DNA of 64,000 bases from Actinomycetota bacterium (GCA_027728065.1 JAQBVO010000005.1:1-64000), one strand, 5' to 3'; shown: positions 40,305-51,054, numbered from the stretch's first letter. Numbers and translations: made by a program. The notes: generated by a model not told the origin, from the sequence alone.

Positions 40305-41450
40305 ATGCGTGAAGTAGTAATCCTTGGCTCTACTGGCTCAATCGGCACACAGGCCCTGGAAATTATTGGCGCACACCCAGATAAGTTTCGTGTCATTGCA
40401 CTTTCATCGGCGGGAACAAATCCCGCACTCGTTATTGAACAGGCGAAGGCATTTAAAGCCGGCTTTGTGGGTGTAGTACATAATGCCGATGTAGTTTGTC
40501 AGGGGCTACCTGGTGTAAAAGTAATTGATGGAGCCTTCGCATCTTCGCAGATAGCAACTCTTGAATGCGATATTGTTCTCAACGCAATTACGGGTTCGAT
40601 TGGACTTGGACCAACGCTTGCAGCCCTTGATGCCGGCAATACTTTAGCCCTTGCCAATAAAGAGTCGCTTGTTGCAGGTGGCGATCTAGTTATGTCTAAG
40701 GCTAAGGCGCATCAGATTATTCCCGTCGACTCAGAGCATTCAGCGATCTGGCAGTGCGCACTTGCTGGCAAAAAAGATCAGATTACTAAGTTGATTTTAA
40801 CTGCAAGTGGAGGGCCCTTTTTAAATCGGCGCAATCTAGAGGATGTAAGCATAGCCGATGCTCTCAAACATCCGACGTGGAGTATGGGCGCTGTTGTAAC
40901 TATTAATTCGGCGACCTTAGTTAATAAAGGTTTAGAGATCATTGAAGCCCATCACTTATTTGCAATGCCATACAGTGCAATTACTGCGGTAATTCATCCT
41001 CAGTCAGTTGTGCACTCCATGGTTGAGTTTGCTGATGGTTCAACTATCGCCCAAGCTAGCCCGCCTAATATGAAGGGGGCTATCGCCTATGCACTCAATG
41101 CCGGTGATCGAATAATCGATGTAACTACGGCCCTTGATTGGAGCAGCCGGCATGACTGGAGCTTTGAACCTATCGATCAAGCTCAGTTTCCATCTATCGC
41201 ACTTGCTCGCCATTGTGGCCAAAGCGGCGGTGCCATGCCCACGATCTTTAATGCAGCCAATGAGATAGCGGTGGCGGCATTTATCGCCGGAAGAATCGGC
41301 TTTAGATCGATCTTGCCGGTCGTTGAGAGCGTAACTAAGAGTTATGAAAAATCTCTACCATCGCCGATCCGTGATTTAGCCGATGTCAGTGCCATAGAAG
41401 ATGATGCACGGGCCTTAACCCACGAGCATCTATTACGATTGGTCCCATAA
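40305..41450 (+). CDS. dxr: 1-deoxy-D-xylulose 5-phosphate reductoisomerase
   Basis: Second enzyme of the MEP isoprenoid pathway, converting DXP to MEP with NADPH. 381 residues. The N-terminus REVVILGSTGSIGTQALEI is the cofactor site; NKESLVAGG, PVDSEHSAIWQ and TASGGPF carry substrate and metal ligands; the C-terminal NAANEIAVAAF is diagnostic. It abuts the ureohydrolase with no spacer and no clear ribosome binding site, and overlaps rseP by one base. ispG of the same pathway is two genes away. Confidence 0.96.
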   Translation: MREVVILGSTGSIGTQALEIIGAHPDKFRVIALSSAGTNPALVIEQAKAFKAGFVGVVHNADVVCQGLPGVKVIDGAFASSQIATLECDIVLNAITGSIGLGPTLAALDAGNTLALANKESLVAGGDLVMSKAKAHQIIPVDSEHSAIWQCALAGKKDQITKLILTASGGPFLNRRNLEDVSIADALKHPTWSMGAVVTINSATLVNKGLEIIEAHHLFAMPYSAITAVIHPQSVVHSMVEFADGSTIAQASPPNMKGAIAYALNAGDRIIDVTTALDWSSRHDWSFEPIDQAQFPSIALARHCGQSGGAMPTIFNAANEIAVAAFIAGRIGFRSILPVVESVTKSYEKSLPSPIRDLADVSAIEDDARALTHEHLLRLVP

Positions 41451-42595
41451 TGCAGATCCTTGGAATCCTCGCCTTTATCGCCGCACTCCTTCTCTCTGTG
41501 ATGATTCACGAGCTTGGCCATTACCTGACTGCTAAGCGATTTGGCATGAAGGTCTCGGAGTTTTTCTTAGGTTTTGGAACCCGAATCTGGTCACGACAAC
41601 GTGGTGAGACCGAGTTTGGCCTTAAGGCGATTCCAGCCGGGGGTTACTGCAAAATCGAAGGTATGAGCCCAGGTGATCCCATGCCAGAGGGTGAGCAGGA
41701 GCGCGCATTTTATAAAGCCTCATCAGGACGAAAGTTAATAGTTTTGAGTGCAGGCTCATTTCTCCACTTTGTTATCGGTTATGTACTGCTCTTCACACTA
41801 TTTGCAGGCATCGGAACAACGCAGGCACTTCCTATTATCGCCGAAGTTGTAAAAGACTCTGCTGCACAATCGGCGGGAATTATGGTCGGTGATGAGATTA
41901 CATCGATTAATGGTAAAGAAGTCAGTGATTGGTATAACGATGTGCTCGTAATACGTAACTCATCTGGCAGAGAGTTGACTCTTGGTATTGTGCGAAATGC
42001 TCAAGATCTCATCATTAAGGCAACTCCAAGAGTTATGAGCATCGATGGCGAAAAGCGCTACCTATTAGGAATTATTAATGAGAGTGGACTTCGTCGTACT
42101 GGAGTATTCGCATCTTTGAAAAACGCGGCGATTGTAACTAAAGAGTTCTTAGTCCAGAGCGTTAAAGCTTTGGTAAATCTGCCATCAAAGATTCCGCAGC
42201 TTTGGGGCCAAACCGTTGCAGGTCAAGAGCGAGATAGCAATGGCTTAGTTGGTATTGTAGGAGTTGCTCGAGTATCTGGACAGGCCGTTAGTAGTCAGAA
42301 CCTAACTGTCATGGAGAGAGTTGCAACATTTCTCTTAATAATCGCTAGTTTAAATATCTTTGTTGGACTCTTTAACCTCTTGCCCATTCTGCCGCTAGAT
42401 GGTGGACATATGGCCGTAGCAATCGCCGATGAGATTCGAGCATTTATCGCTCGCCTGCGTGGCCGAGCACGGCCAGCGGCAATTGATGTGAGGGTATTAG
42501 CCCCCATAACGATGGTGGTCTTTGTGATTTTAGTGGCACTGACGCTCTTGCTGCTTGTAGCAGATATCGTCAATCCAATAGTTCTCAATCTTTAG
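41450..42595 (+). CDS. rseP: Site-2 metalloprotease of the RseP/Rip1 type (M50)
   Basis: Intramembrane zinc protease that cleaves anti-sigma factors or other membrane proteins. 381 residues. The zinc site His20-Glu21-x-x-His24 is in [15 protein letters not shown] within the first helix. One PDZ domain covers about 125-200 ([20 protein letters not shown]). The third zinc ligand motif [12 protein letters not shown] is near residue 307. It stands between dxr and ispG as in mycobacteria, where the homologue is Rip1. The start shares a base with the dxr stop. Confidence 0.93.
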   Translation: MQILGILAFIAALLLSVMIHELGHYLTAKRFGMKVSEFFLGFGTRIWSRQRGETEFGLKAIPAGGYCKIEGMSPGDPMPEGEQERAFYKASSGRKLIVLSAGSFLHFVIGYVLLFTLFAGIGTTQALPIIAEVVKDSAAQSAGIMVGDEITSINGKEVSDWYNDVLVIRNSSGRELTLGIVRNAQDLIIKATPRVMSIDGEKRYLLGIINESGLRRTGVFASLKNAAIVTKEFLVQSVKALVNLPSKIPQLWGQTVAGQERDSNGLVGIVGVARVSGQAVSSQNLTVMERVATFLLIIASLNIFVGLFNLLPILPLDGGHMAVAIADEIRAFIARLRGRARPAAIDVRVLAPITMVVFVILVALTLLLLVADIVNPIVLNL

Positions 42596-42627
42596 CAGAT
42601 TGTAGGCTCTTACGGCACAATAGCCCC

Positions 42628-43779
42628 ATGGTTGATTTGGGATTTCCAACTTCTGTGCCACCGACACTCTCTCCACGTCGGAGGACTAAGCAGTTGATGG
42701 TTGGCAAAGTCGGTGTAGGAAGCCAATCACCGGTGAGCGTTCAATCGATGTGCACCACATTGACCGCTGATGTGGATGCAACACTTCAACAGATCGCAGA
42801 ACTTACCGCTACAGGATGTCAGATTGTTCGTGTTGCAGTTCCTAGTCAAGATGATGCCGATGCCCTCGCCCAGATCGCCAAGAAATCTCAGATCCCTGTA
42901 ATTGCAGATATCCACTTTCAACCTAAATATATATTTGCCGCAATCGATGCTGGATGCGCAGCTGTTCGCGTTAATCCCGGCAATATCAGGCAGTTTGATG
43001 ACAAGGTTAAAGAGGTTGCAAAGGCGGCCGGGGATGCCGGGATCTCAATTCGTATCGGAGTCAACGCGGGATCACTTGACCCGCGCATTCTTGCTAAGTA
43101 CGGCAAGGCGACGCCGCAAGCCCTAGCTGAGTCGGCTTTGTGGGAGGCATCTTTATTTGAAGAGCATGGCTTCTCTGATATTAAAATCTCAGTTAAACAT
43201 CACGACCCAGTAACAATGGTCAACGCCTATCGAATCCTGGCCGCTCAGTGTGACTACCCATTACACCTTGGTGTAACCGAGGCTGGACCGTTATTTCAAG
43301 GCACAATTAAATCTGCAACTGCATTTGCAATCTTATTAGCCGAAGGTATAGGTGACACCATCCGTGTCTCACTATCTGCACCTCCCGTTGAGGAAGTAAA
43401 AGTTGGAATCTCCATCTTAGAATCACTCAATCTTCGCCAACGCAAGCTTGAAATAGTTTCATGTCCATCATGTGGGCGCGCACAGGTCGATGTCTATACA
43501 TTGGCTGAAAAAGTGCAGGCTGGTTTAGATGGAATGACAGTGCCACTTCGCGTTGCTGTAATGGGCTGTGTTGTAAATGGTCCAGGTGAAGCCCGTGAGG
43601 CCGATTTAGGAGTTGCATCGGGCAATGGCAAAGGCCAGATTTTTGTCAAGGGTGAGGTTATTAAGACCGTGCCTGAAGCGATGATTGTTGAAACTTTAAT
43701 TGAAGAGGCGATGCGCTTAGCCGAAGAAATGGAGGCCGCGGGCGTTGTATCAGGCATGCCCACCGTTGATGTTAGGTAG
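42628..43779 (+). CDS. ispG: 4-hydroxy-3-methylbut-2-en-1-yl diphosphate synthase (flavodoxin)
   Basis: Iron-sulfur enzyme of the MEP pathway that makes HMBPP. 383 residues, the short bacterial form. Signatures are [35 protein letters not shown] and the cluster ligands in [16 protein letters not shown] and [14 protein letters not shown]. Its TAG stop (43777-43779) is also the first half of the -10 element of proS. There is no clear Shine-Dalgarno sequence at ATG 42628; CACAAT six bases upstream is a weak leaderless candidate. Confidence 0.96.
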   Translation: MVDLGFPTSVPPTLSPRRRTKQLMVGKVGVGSQSPVSVQSMCTTLTADVDATLQQIAELTATGCQIVRVAVPSQDDADALAQIAKKSQIPVIADIHFQPKYIFAAIDAGCAAVRVNPGNIRQFDDKVKEVAKAAGDAGISIRIGVNAGSLDPRILAKYGKATPQALAESALWEASLFEEHGFSDIKISVKHHDPVTMVNAYRILAAQCDYPLHLGVTEAGPLFQGTIKSATAFAILLAEGIGDTIRVSLSAPPVEEVKVGISILESLNLRQRKLEIVSCPSCGRAQVDVYTLAEKVQAGLDGMTVPLRVAVMGCVVNGPGEAREADLGVASGNGKGQIFVKGEVIKTVPEAMIVETLIEEAMRLAEEMEAAGVVSGMPTVDVR

Positions 43780-43782
43780 GCT
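43777..43782 (+). promoter_or_regulatory. Leaderless-type -10 element of proS
   Basis: TAGGCT lies six bases before ATG 43789, with TAG being the ispG stop codon. No Shine-Dalgarno sequence. Confidence 0.65.
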
Positions 43783-43788
43783 CACCTC

Positions 43789-45513
43789 ATGCTGAAAATG
43801 TCTACGCTCTTTTTGCGTACGCTGCGAGATGATCCAGCCGATGCTGAGATAGCTAGTCATCGTCTGCTCATACGGGCCGGATACATTCGCAAAATCGCTG
43901 CAGGCATTTACTCATGGCTACCACTTGGTGTCATCACACTTCGCAACATTGAAAACATTGTTCGCCAAGAGATGGATAAGGCAGGTTTTCAGGAGGTGCA
44001 TTTCCCAGCGCTTTTACCGAGTGAGGCATATGAGAGCACTAATCGCTGGAGTGAGTATGGACCTTCGCTCTTTCGTCTGAAAGATCGCAAAGGTGGCGAT
44101 TATTTACTCGGGCCAACCCATGAAGAGATGTTCACGCTGATGGTTAAGGGCGAGTATTCATCGTATAAAGACTTACCACTATCTATTTATCAGATACAGA
44201 CAAAGTATCGCGATGAAGCCCGACCACGTAGCGGAATTATCCGTGGTCGCGAGTTTATAATGAAGGATTCATACTCATTTGATATCGATGATGCCGGCCT
44301 AGAACTCTCGTATCAAAGACACCGTGATGCATATGTGCGCTGTTTTGACCGTTTAGGACTTAAGTACAACATCGTTGAAGCTGTATCTGGCGCGATGGGG
44401 GGATCTAGGTCAGAGGAGTTCTTGGCACCATGTAGCACCGGTGAAGATACCTATGTTCTATGTCCACAATGTGCCTACGCAGCAAATGTCGAAGCGATGG
44501 TCACGAGGGTAGCTCCAGGGGATCCATCGAGTGTTCCTGCGTTAGAGGAGTTAGATACACCTAATACCCCAACGATCGATTCATTAGTTGCCGTTATGAA
44601 CCAGAGATTCGGTGGCGGATACACGACGGCAGATACTTTAAAAAATATTATGTTAGTTGCCGATGGCACAGCAATTGCCGTCTTAGTTCCGGGTGATCGT
44701 GAAGTAGATCTAAAGCGCCTGCAGGAGAGCTTAGGTGAAGTCCACGAGCTACGTGTATTTGAAGAAGAGGATTTTGCTAAATATCCACATTTAGTAAAGG
44801 GATATATCGGTCCACAGGATGTAGCGAAATCTGGGATTAAGCTCTATGCCGATCCACGTGTTGCACCTGGAACTTCGTGGATTAGTGGCGCTAATAAGAA
44901 AGATCGCCATGCGCGTTTTGTTGTTAATGGTCGCGATTTCACTCCAGATGCCTATGTCGAAGCCGCGAACGTACGTGCTGGAGATTTATGCCCGCAGTGC
45001 GCTACTGAGATCGTGATCGATCGGGCGATTGAAATCGGCCACATCTTTGCCTTAGGTCGAAAGTATGCCCAGGCTCTGGATTTAACCGTGCTAGATCACA
45101 ACGGTAAATCCCAAGTACCCACCATGGGCTCATATGGCATCGGTGTATCGCGCGCCGTTGCTGCAATCGCCGAACAGAGAAGTGATGAGTTTGGCCTTAA
45201 TTGGCCACTGGAGGTTGCACCGGCCAAGGTGCATATCGTTGCAACAGGTAAAGAGGATCTACCCTTCCAGAGCGCCCTTAAATTGGCTACAGAGTTAGAG
45301 GCGGTCGGCATCTCGGTAATGCTCGATGATCGCCGTGATGCAAGTGCAGGTGTGAAATTCAAAGATGCCGAGTTAATTGGCAATCCCGTTATCGTTGTAG
45401 TGGGTAAGGCCCTTGCCGATGGCAAGGTTGAAGTCCGCGTACGTGCAAGCGGTGAGAAAAACAATGTAGTCCTAAGCGATGCTCTAGCCTCTATTTCGGC
45501 ACTACTGAAGTAG
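43789..45513 (+). CDS. proS: Prolyl-tRNA synthetase
   Basis: Class II synthetase that charges tRNA-Pro. 574 residues, the bacterial-type enzyme with an editing insert (about 225-390). Motif 1 region has [17 protein letters not shown], motif 2 has [20 protein letters not shown], and motif 3 has [15 protein letters not shown]. The anticodon-binding domain is C-terminal. ATG 43789 is preferred to ATG 43798 because it sits at the proper distance from the TAGGCT promoter hexamer. Confidence 0.96.
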   Translation: MLKMSTLFLRTLRDDPADAEIASHRLLIRAGYIRKIAAGIYSWLPLGVITLRNIENIVRQEMDKAGFQEVHFPALLPSEAYESTNRWSEYGPSLFRLKDRKGGDYLLGPTHEEMFTLMVKGEYSSYKDLPLSIYQIQTKYRDEARPRSGIIRGREFIMKDSYSFDIDDAGLELSYQRHRDAYVRCFDRLGLKYNIVEAVSGAMGGSRSEEFLAPCSTGEDTYVLCPQCAYAANVEAMVTRVAPGDPSSVPALEELDTPNTPTIDSLVAVMNQRFGGGYTTADTLKNIMLVADGTAIAVLVPGDREVDLKRLQESLGEVHELRVFEEEDFAKYPHLVKGYIGPQDVAKSGIKLYADPRVAPGTSWISGANKKDRHARFVVNGRDFTPDAYVEAANVRAGDLCPQCATEIVIDRAIEIGHIFALGRKYAQALDLTVLDHNGKSQVPTMGSYGIGVSRAVAAIAEQRSDEFGLNWPLEVAPAKVHIVATGKEDLPFQSALKLATELEAVGISVMLDDRRDASAGVKFKDAELIGNPVIVVVGKALADGKVEVRVRASGEKNNVVLSDALASISALLK

Positions 45514-45522
45514 GGCAGCCTT

Positions 45523-46302
45523 ATGGGTGAATTGACCATTGCTACTGGTCTATTTCTACTGAGTGCAGCTTTTTTTGCAGGTTTTGTCGATTCAATCGCA
45601 GGCGGCGGTGGATTAATCCAACTTCCAGCTCTTTTAATTGCTCTGCCTAAGACTGAGACTGTCACTGTTCTTGGTACAAATAAATTGGGATCGGTCTTTG
45701 GCACAACGGTGGCTGCATCCCTTTATCGCCGTGAAATAAGACCCGAATCAAGAGTTTTGCTTGCAATGGCGCTACCGGCCTTCATCGGATCTGCCGGTGG
45801 TGCCTCTTTAGCCTCGCGTATACCGACATCTAGCATGCGTCCTATTGTTTTAATTCTCTTGATCGTTGTTGCGATCTATACCTGGCTCAAACCCGATCTA
45901 GGAGAAATTGAAGCTCTGCGCCATCACAGTAATCGTAGAGTTGTAATTGCAGCACTGTCAGGTGCAATTATTGGTTTTTATGATGGAATCTTTGGACCAG
46001 GTACCGGCTCATTCTTAATGTTGGTCTTAGTTGCATCTCTGGGCTATGCATTTATTACCGCGTCTGCAATTGCAAAGATTGTTAATGTTGCAACTAATCT
46101 CGGAGCAATCCTTATCTTCGGTATACATGGCGCTATTATCTGGCAGATCGGTCTGGCCCTCGGGGCGGCAAATGTCACTGGCGCTATCATCGGAACCCGC
46201 CTGGCCATCCGTGGCGGTTCGACTTTGGTACGAAAGGTCTTCCTGATTGTGACCGTGGCGCTGATAATAAAAGTTGGAATTGATACTTTTCAATCTTTCT
46301 AG
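45523..46302 (+). CDS. TSUP family transporter (TauE/SafE type, sulfite or organic anion exporter)
   Basis: Membrane protein of 259 residues with about seven to eight hydrophobic helices. The family signature FAGFVDSIAGGGGLIQLPAL appears near the N-terminus and GFYDGIFGPGTGSFLML is the matching repeat in the second half; the internal duplication is normal for TauE/SafE proteins. The substrate cannot be read from the sequence. It starts ten bases after proS. The rimP promoter lies in its last codons. Confidence 0.85.
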   Translation: MGELTIATGLFLLSAAFFAGFVDSIAGGGGLIQLPALLIALPKTETVTVLGTNKLGSVFGTTVAASLYRREIRPESRVLLAMALPAFIGSAGGASLASRIPTSSMRPIVLILLIVVAIYTWLKPDLGEIEALRHHSNRRVVIAALSGAIIGFYDGIFGPGTGSFLMLVLVASLGYAFITASAIAKIVNVATNLGAILIFGIHGAIIWQIGLALGAANVTGAIIGTRLAIRGGSTLVRKVFLIVTVALIIKVGIDTFQSF

Positions 46303-46309
46303 TTACAAT
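46280..46309 (+). promoter_or_regulatory. Sigma-70-type promoter of rimP-nusA
   Basis: The -35 box TTGATA (46280-46285) and the -10 box TACAAT (46304-46309) are separated by 18 bases and overlap the end of the TSUP gene. Transcription would start near 46316, leaving a 5' leader of about 27 bases. Confidence 0.65.
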
Positions 46310-46342
46310 CGCACTTACAACTTAATAAGAAAGTAGCTTCAT

Positions 46343-46813
46343 ATGTCCCTTACGCAATCCTTGACCGAGCTACTTAAGCCTGCTGTAGAAAATGCAGGCT
46401 TCTTTCTCGAAGAGGTTCTTGTCACAAACCCAGGAAATCACTGCATTCTCACCTGCGTTGTTGATGCTCTAAAGCCCCTTAACCTTGATGAGGTTACCGT
46501 GGTATCTCATTTAATCTCAGAGTTCTTAGATCAGAGCACTCTCATTGATGGTGCATTTACCCTTGAAGTGACATCTCCTGGTGTTGATCGAGCCCTGAGC
46601 GAGCATCGCCACTTTGAAAAGAATCTTACGAGGATTATCGCAATGGTGATGAAGGATGGCAGCACACTGACAGCGCGTTTAACCGAACTGCGCGAAGATG
46701 ATGCAACTTTTATTGAAAATATCAAGGGACGTTTCAAGACACACAACGTCCTTTTGGCAGATATTAAGCGGGCTCAGACGCAAGTTGAATTCACTCGTAA
46801 AGGTGAAAGTTAA
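46343..46813 (+). CDS. rimP: Ribosome maturation factor RimP
   Basis: Assists 30S subunit maturation. 156 residues with the two-domain RimP layout: an N-terminal alpha/beta domain (VENAGFFLEEVLVTN, then FTLEVTSPGVDRAL) and a C-terminal small barrel (TRIIAMVMKDGSTLTARL). It has its own promoter and starts the rimP-nusA-infB block. Its stop shares a base with the nusA start (TAATG). Confidence 0.92.
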   Translation: MSLTQSLTELLKPAVENAGFFLEEVLVTNPGNHCILTCVVDALKPLNLDEVTVVSHLISEFLDQSTLIDGAFTLEVTSPGVDRALSEHRHFEKNLTRIIAMVMKDGSTLTARLTELREDDATFIENIKGRFKTHNVLLADIKRAQTQVEFTRKGES

Positions 46814-47784
46814 TGCATGTCGCGATGAGTGCTTTAATTGAGCTGACAAATGAAAAAGTGATTCCACTTGAGCAGTTAATTCAGGCTATTGAAATCGGCG
46901 TGCTAACGGCTTATAACCAGACCGATGCGGCCAAGCGCCATGCTCGCGCCCATTTAGATCGTCAGAGCGGTGAGATTTCAATCTTAATTCCCCAGTTTAA
47001 TGAGATCGGTGAAAAAATCGGCGACGAGCCCGATATACCAGCTGGCTTCTCACGTGTGGCCACATCTACAGCCCGCCAGATAATTAAGTTAAAGATGCGC
47101 GAGACAAATGATGCATCGATTGTTGGCGAGTTCACGGCAAATGTTGGCGATGTAATCTCAGGGGTTGTTCAACAGGGACGCGATCCCAAGATGATTAACG
47201 TCAACTTAGGCCGTACCGAAGGTCGAATACCTGCCCAAGAACAGGTTCCTGGTGAGATTTACAAACATGGCGATCGAATAAAATGCTTTGTAGTAGAGGT
47301 CAAACAGGGTCTGAAGGGGCCGGAGATTATGCTTTCGCGCAGTCATCCAGCACTCGTAAAAGCGCTATTTGCATTTGAAGTTCCAGAGATAAATGATCGC
47401 ATCGTTGAAATCATGGCCGTTGCGCGTGAGGCGGGTCATCGCACAAAGATCGCTGTGAAATCCCACCGCGCAGGTGTAAGTCCGAAGGGCTCACTCATCG
47501 GAGCAATGGGCTCTCGTGCTCGCGCAGTAATGGATGAGCTCCACGGTGAGAAGATCGATATCCTCGATTGGTCGGCCGATCCAGCCGTCTTTGTAGCCCA
47601 TGCACTTGCCCCAGCCAAGGTCGTCTCCGTTGAGATAACTGATCTAGCCGGGCGCTGCGCCAAGGTAGTAGTCCCGGACTACCAACTCTCCCTAGCTATT
47701 GGAAAAGATGGACAAAACGCACGCTTAGCTGCGCGCTTAACGGGCTGGCGTATCGATATTCATTCCGATAACCCCATTATGTGA
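46813..47784 (+). CDS. nusA: Transcription elongation/antitermination factor NusA
   Basis: RNA polymerase-associated factor acting in pausing, termination and antitermination. 323 residues, the short form without C-terminal acidic repeats, usual for actinobacteria. The N-terminal polymerase-binding domain is at about 1-115, the S1 domain (GDVISGVVQQGRDPKMINVN) at about 115-180, and two KH domains follow (SPKGSLIGAMGSRARAVMDE and LAIGKDGQNARLAARLTGW). ATG 46825 (MSALIELTNEKV) is a possible alternative start. Confidence 0.95.
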   Translation: MHVAMSALIELTNEKVIPLEQLIQAIEIGVLTAYNQTDAAKRHARAHLDRQSGEISILIPQFNEIGEKIGDEPDIPAGFSRVATSTARQIIKLKMRETNDASIVGEFTANVGDVISGVVQQGRDPKMINVNLGRTEGRIPAQEQVPGEIYKHGDRIKCFVVEVKQGLKGPEIMLSRSHPALVKALFAFEVPEINDRIVEIMAVAREAGHRTKIAVKSHRAGVSPKGSLIGAMGSRARAVMDELHGEKIDILDWSADPAVFVAHALAPAKVVSVEITDLAGRCAKVVVPDYQLSLAIGKDGQNARLAARLTGWRIDIHSDNPIM

Positions 47785-47848
47785 AGCCGCTCCTGATTGG
47801 ATACGATGTCCCCCTGCACTTTTAACGAAATGGAAATGAAAGATATGA

Positions 47849-47906
47849 AACTCAGATGAGCTCGCTAGAACTATGAGGTCGTACAACTAGGGCTTGCATC
47901 TGAGTT
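47849..47906 (+). promoter_or_regulatory. Long-range inverted repeat in the infB leader
   Basis: AACTCAGATG (47849-47858) is the exact reverse complement of CATCTGAGTT (47897-47906), with 38 bases between. The 148-base gap from nusA to infB holds no coding frame; ylxR, usual here, is missing. The stem ends about 17 bases before the AGGGGA of infB and could control its translation or mark a processing site. Confidence 0.45.
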
Positions 47907-47932
47907 ATATGCGGGCCAAGACAGGGGAAAAT

Positions 47933-50614
47933 GTGTCAAAGGTTCGCGTACACGAGTTAGCAAAACAACTCGGTATGGAGAGCAAGGTGGTCCTTGCAAA
48001 GCTCCAAGAGATGGGCGAGTTCGTCCGTTCAGCATCATCGACAATAGAGGCGCCAGTAGTGCGCAAACTTATGGAGATGTATCCCGATGCAAAGCCTGCA
48101 GAGGAGAAAAAGCCGGTTAAAAAGCCGGCAGCTAAGAAGGCTAGCGCACAATCAAAAGAGGCTGTATCGGCCGAGCAGGCGGCGACCTTGGCGGCAGAGC
48201 TCGGTGTTAATTTAGAGGTGCTTAAAGCTGAACAGCTTCGCGCCGAAACACAAAGAGGTGAACTGCAAGCAAAGGCCGAGGTCGAAGGCGCTAGTGGCGA
48301 TGGAGAAAAGAGTGCGCCAGTAACACCTGCGCCACGGGCTGGAAATAATCCATTCTCATCGGGGAAAGTTGCAGTGCCTCGTCCACCGCGACCAGGCAAT
48401 AATCCATTCTCAACTGGTGGCACAACCCCTCGCCCACCGCAACGTCCAATTCGTCCAACTGGTGCACCACGTCCAGGGATGGCAGGTGCTCGTCCAGGCT
48501 CAGTTCGTCCAGGTTTTGCTGCGCGTCCACCAACTGCACGTCCACCAGCAAGTGGGGGTTTTCCTCCACGCACAAGTGGTGGAGCAAGCACCGGATCTCC
48601 ATATAAAAGTAAAACTCCAACTGGTGCACCGACACCAGGTGCAGTATCTCGTCCAGGTGGCTCTCGTCCGCCGCAACGAGGAGGTGCGGGAGGAGCATTT
48701 GGAAAAAATGCGAGTAAGAAATCTGGCCGTAAAACTAAATCACGTAAAGCACTTCGTGATGAGTTCGACAATATGCAAGCGCCACAACTCGGCGGCGCAG
48801 TTATCCCGCACGGTGATGGGAAAACCCCTATCCGCATGCGCCGCGGTGCATCTCTTGCCGATTTTGCCGACAAAATCGGTGCAGATCCAGCAGCACTTGT
48901 AGCAGCGCTATTTCATTTAGGTGAAATGGTTACAGCAACACAGTCGGTAGATGCCGATACTTTTGAAATCCTTGGCGTGCAACTTGGATATGTCATTCAA
49001 ATCGTTAGCCTTGAGGATGAAGATCGCGAACTCTTGCAGAGTTTCGATATCGATTTAGTTGACGAACTTGCCGAGATTGATTCTGAATTGCTCATTGCGC
49101 GTCCGCCAGTTGTTACCGTTATGGGCCACGTTGATCACGGTAAAACATCACTTCTTGATGCAATTCGCAAGAGCGAGGTAATGAAATCTGAGGCAGGGGG
49201 AATTACCCAGCACATCGGTGCATACCAAATTCACCATAATCTCAATGGTCTCGACCGTGCCATTACCTTTATCGATACACCGGGCCACGAAGCATTTACA
49301 GCTATGCGTGCTCGAGGTGCCAAGGTAACTGACATCGCAGTACTTGTTGTCGCCGCCGATGATGGCATTATGCCTCAGACGATTGAGGCGCTCAATCACG
49401 CTCAAGCCGCCGATGTTCCAATCGTTGTCGCCGTTAATAAAATGGATAAAGAGGGCGCTAACGCCGATAAGGTCCGTCAGCAGTTAACTGAGTACAACTT
49501 AATCGCCGAAGAGTACGGTGGAGAAACAATCTTCGTAAATATCTCTGCAAAAACAGGTCAGGGTGTCGATGAATTAATCGATTCAATCTTGCTCACTGCC
49601 GATGCTGCAATCGATCTTCGCGCAATCGCCCAAGACAGCGCGCACGGTGTTGCAATTGAAGCCCACCTCGATCGCGGTCGTGGTCCAGTTACGACAGTTC
49701 TCGTTCAACGCGGAACCCTAAGAGTCGGCGATGCAATCGTTGCTGGTGGTTCATTTGGTCGTGTGCGCGCAATGCTGGATGAAGACGGCGATAACGTTGA
49801 AATAGCCGGGCCATCGCGTCCAGTGCAGGTTCTTGGATTCACGTCGGTACCAAGTGCAGGAGATACTTTCTTAGTCGCCGATGAAGATCGCACCGCACGC
49901 CAGATTGCTGAGAAGCGTCAGGCCGCAGAGCGAAACGCGCAACTAGCAAAAGCGCGCAAGAAGGTCTCTCTTGAAGACTTCATGGAGCAGTCCAAAGTTT
50001 CAACACTTAACTTAATTCTCAAGGGTGATGTGAGTGGATCTGTTGAAGCACTCGAAGAGGCGCTCATGGCGTTAGATGTGGGCGCAGAAGTCGATCTTCG
50101 CGTTATCCACCGTGGCGTTGGAGCAATTACTAAGAGCGATGTCACCTTGGCATCGGCATCTACTGCAGTTGTTATCGGCTTTAACGTCAAGCCTGAACCA
50201 CAGACTGCTATTTATGCCGAACAAGAGGGAGTTGAAGTGCGCTTCTACTCTGTTATTTATCAAGCTATCGATGATATTGAGCTCTCGCTCAAAGGTCTGC
50301 TCAAGCCCATCTTTGAAGAGTTTGTTTTGGGTAATGCCCAAGTTCAAGAGATTTTCAAATCCTCTAAGGTTGGCAATATCGCTGGATCGATCGTTAAAGA
50401 TGGAACCATTCGACGCAACGCAAAGGCGCGCATCATGCGTGGGAATCAAATCCTTGTCGATGACCTGACTATCGACTCTCTCAAGCGTTTCAAAGACGAT
50501 GTAAATGAGGTTAAAGAAGGCTTCGAGTGCGGAATTGGCCTTAGCAACATGAAGGAGATTGCTATAGGCGACATTATTCAAGTATTTGAGTTGCGTGAGA
50601 AAAAGCGAGTGTAA
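47933..50614 (+). CDS. infB: Translation initiation factor IF-2
   Basis: GTPase that brings initiator tRNA to the 30S subunit. About 893 residues. The IF2-N module [20 protein letters not shown] is followed by a Lys/Ala linker and a Pro/Gly/Arg-rich tract (about 130-275) with repeats such as GNNPFS and RPTGAPRPG. The G domain has [14 protein letters not shown] near 397, [18 protein letters not shown] and NKMDKEGA. Domains II-IV follow. GTG 47933 has AGGGGA six bases upstream and matches the family start; a TTG at 47894 in the same frame would add 13 unlikely residues. Confidence 0.95.
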   Translation: MSKVRVHELAKQLGMESKVVLAKLQEMGEFVRSASSTIEAPVVRKLMEMYPDAKPAEEKKPVKKPAAKKASAQSKEAVSAEQAATLAAELGVNLEVLKAEQLRAETQRGELQAKAEVEGASGDGEKSAPVTPAPRAGNNPFSSGKVAVPRPPRPGNNPFSTGGTTPRPPQRPIRPTGAPRPGMAGARPGSVRPGFAARPPTARPPASGGFPPRTSGGASTGSPYKSKTPTGAPTPGAVSRPGGSRPPQRGGAGGAFGKNASKKSGRKTKSRKALRDEFDNMQAPQLGGAVIPHGDGKTPIRMRRGASLADFADKIGADPAALVAALFHLGEMVTATQSVDADTFEILGVQLGYVIQIVSLEDEDRELLQSFDIDLVDELAEIDSELLIARPPVVTVMGHVDHGKTSLLDAIRKSEVMKSEAGGITQHIGAYQIHHNLNGLDRAITFIDTPGHEAFTAMRARGAKVTDIAVLVVAADDGIMPQTIEALNHAQAADVPIVVAVNKMDKEGANADKVRQQLTEYNLIAEEYGGETIFVNISAKTGQGVDELIDSILLTADAAIDLRAIAQDSAHGVAIEAHLDRGRGPVTTVLVQRGTLRVGDAIVAGGSFGRVRAMLDEDGDNVEIAGPSRPVQVLGFTSVPSAGDTFLVADEDRTARQIAEKRQAAERNAQLAKARKKVSLEDFMEQSKVSTLNLILKGDVSGSVEALEEALMALDVGAEVDLRVIHRGVGAITKSDVTLASASTAVVIGFNVKPEPQTAIYAEQEGVEVRFYSVIYQAIDDIELSLKGLLKPIFEEFVLGNAQVQEIFKSSKVGNIAGSIVKDGTIRRNAKARIMRGNQILVDDLTIDSLKRFKDDVNEVKEGFECGIGLSNMKEIAIGDIIQVFELREKKRV

Positions 50615-50617
50615 ATA

Positions 50618-51052
50618 ATGAGCTCATCACATCGTTCATTAAAGGTTGCAGACCGCATTAAAGTGGTAGTGGCACAGATATTAGAGACGAAGATTAAAGA
50701 TCCGCGTCTTGGCTTTATTACTGTTACCGATACGCGCGTTAGTGGCGATCTACAGATTGCCTCTGTTTTCTACACAGTTCTTGGCGATTTTGATGCACGC
50801 GCATCAACGGCGGCGGCGCTAGAGAGCGCTAAAGGTGCGATTCGTTCTGCGCTCGGGCGCGAACTTGGTCTGCGCATTACTCCATCAATTGAGTTCTTTG
50901 AAGATGGCCTACCTGAGAGTGCCAAGGCCCTTGACTCATTACTTGCCAAAGTACACGAGCAAGATGCCCATGTTGCAGCGCTGCGCAAAAATGCAACCTA
51001 TGCCGGGGGAGAAGATCCATACAAATCTCCACGCATAATCGAGTCGGAGTAG
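50618..51052 (+). CDS. rbfA: Ribosome-binding factor A
   Basis: Cold-adaptation and 30S maturation factor binding near helix 1 of 16S rRNA. 144 residues of a KH-like fold: LKVADRIKVVVAQILETKIK, GFITVTDTRVSGDLQIASVF, and TPSIEFFEDGLPESAKALD. It starts three bases after infB. The end of the gene contains GGAG (51046-51049), which appears to serve as the ribosome binding site of truB. Confidence 0.95.
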   Translation: MSSSHRSLKVADRIKVVVAQILETKIKDPRLGFITVTDTRVSGDLQIASVFYTVLGDFDARASTAAALESAKGAIRSALGRELGLRITPSIEFFEDGLPESAKALDSLLAKVHEQDAHVAALRKNATYAGGEDPYKSPRIIESE

Positions 51053-51054
51053 TC

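Noticed and set aside
42603-42621. TAGGCT and CACAAT as leaderless promoters of ispG
   Set aside because: TAGGCT is 19 bases from the ATG, outside the 6-8 base spacing of the other cases, and CACAAT lacks the leading T. Left unannotated.
45096-45704. 202-codon minus-strand frame across the proS end and TSUP start
   Set aside because: It overlaps two well-supported + strand genes and its translation shows no family motif.
47905-48873. Long open frame (322 codons) on the minus strand opposite infB
   Set aside because: It mirrors the Pro/Gly/Arg-rich IF-2 linker, is itself low-complexity Arg/Pro/Gly/Ala, and has no recognisable domain. It is a composition artefact.
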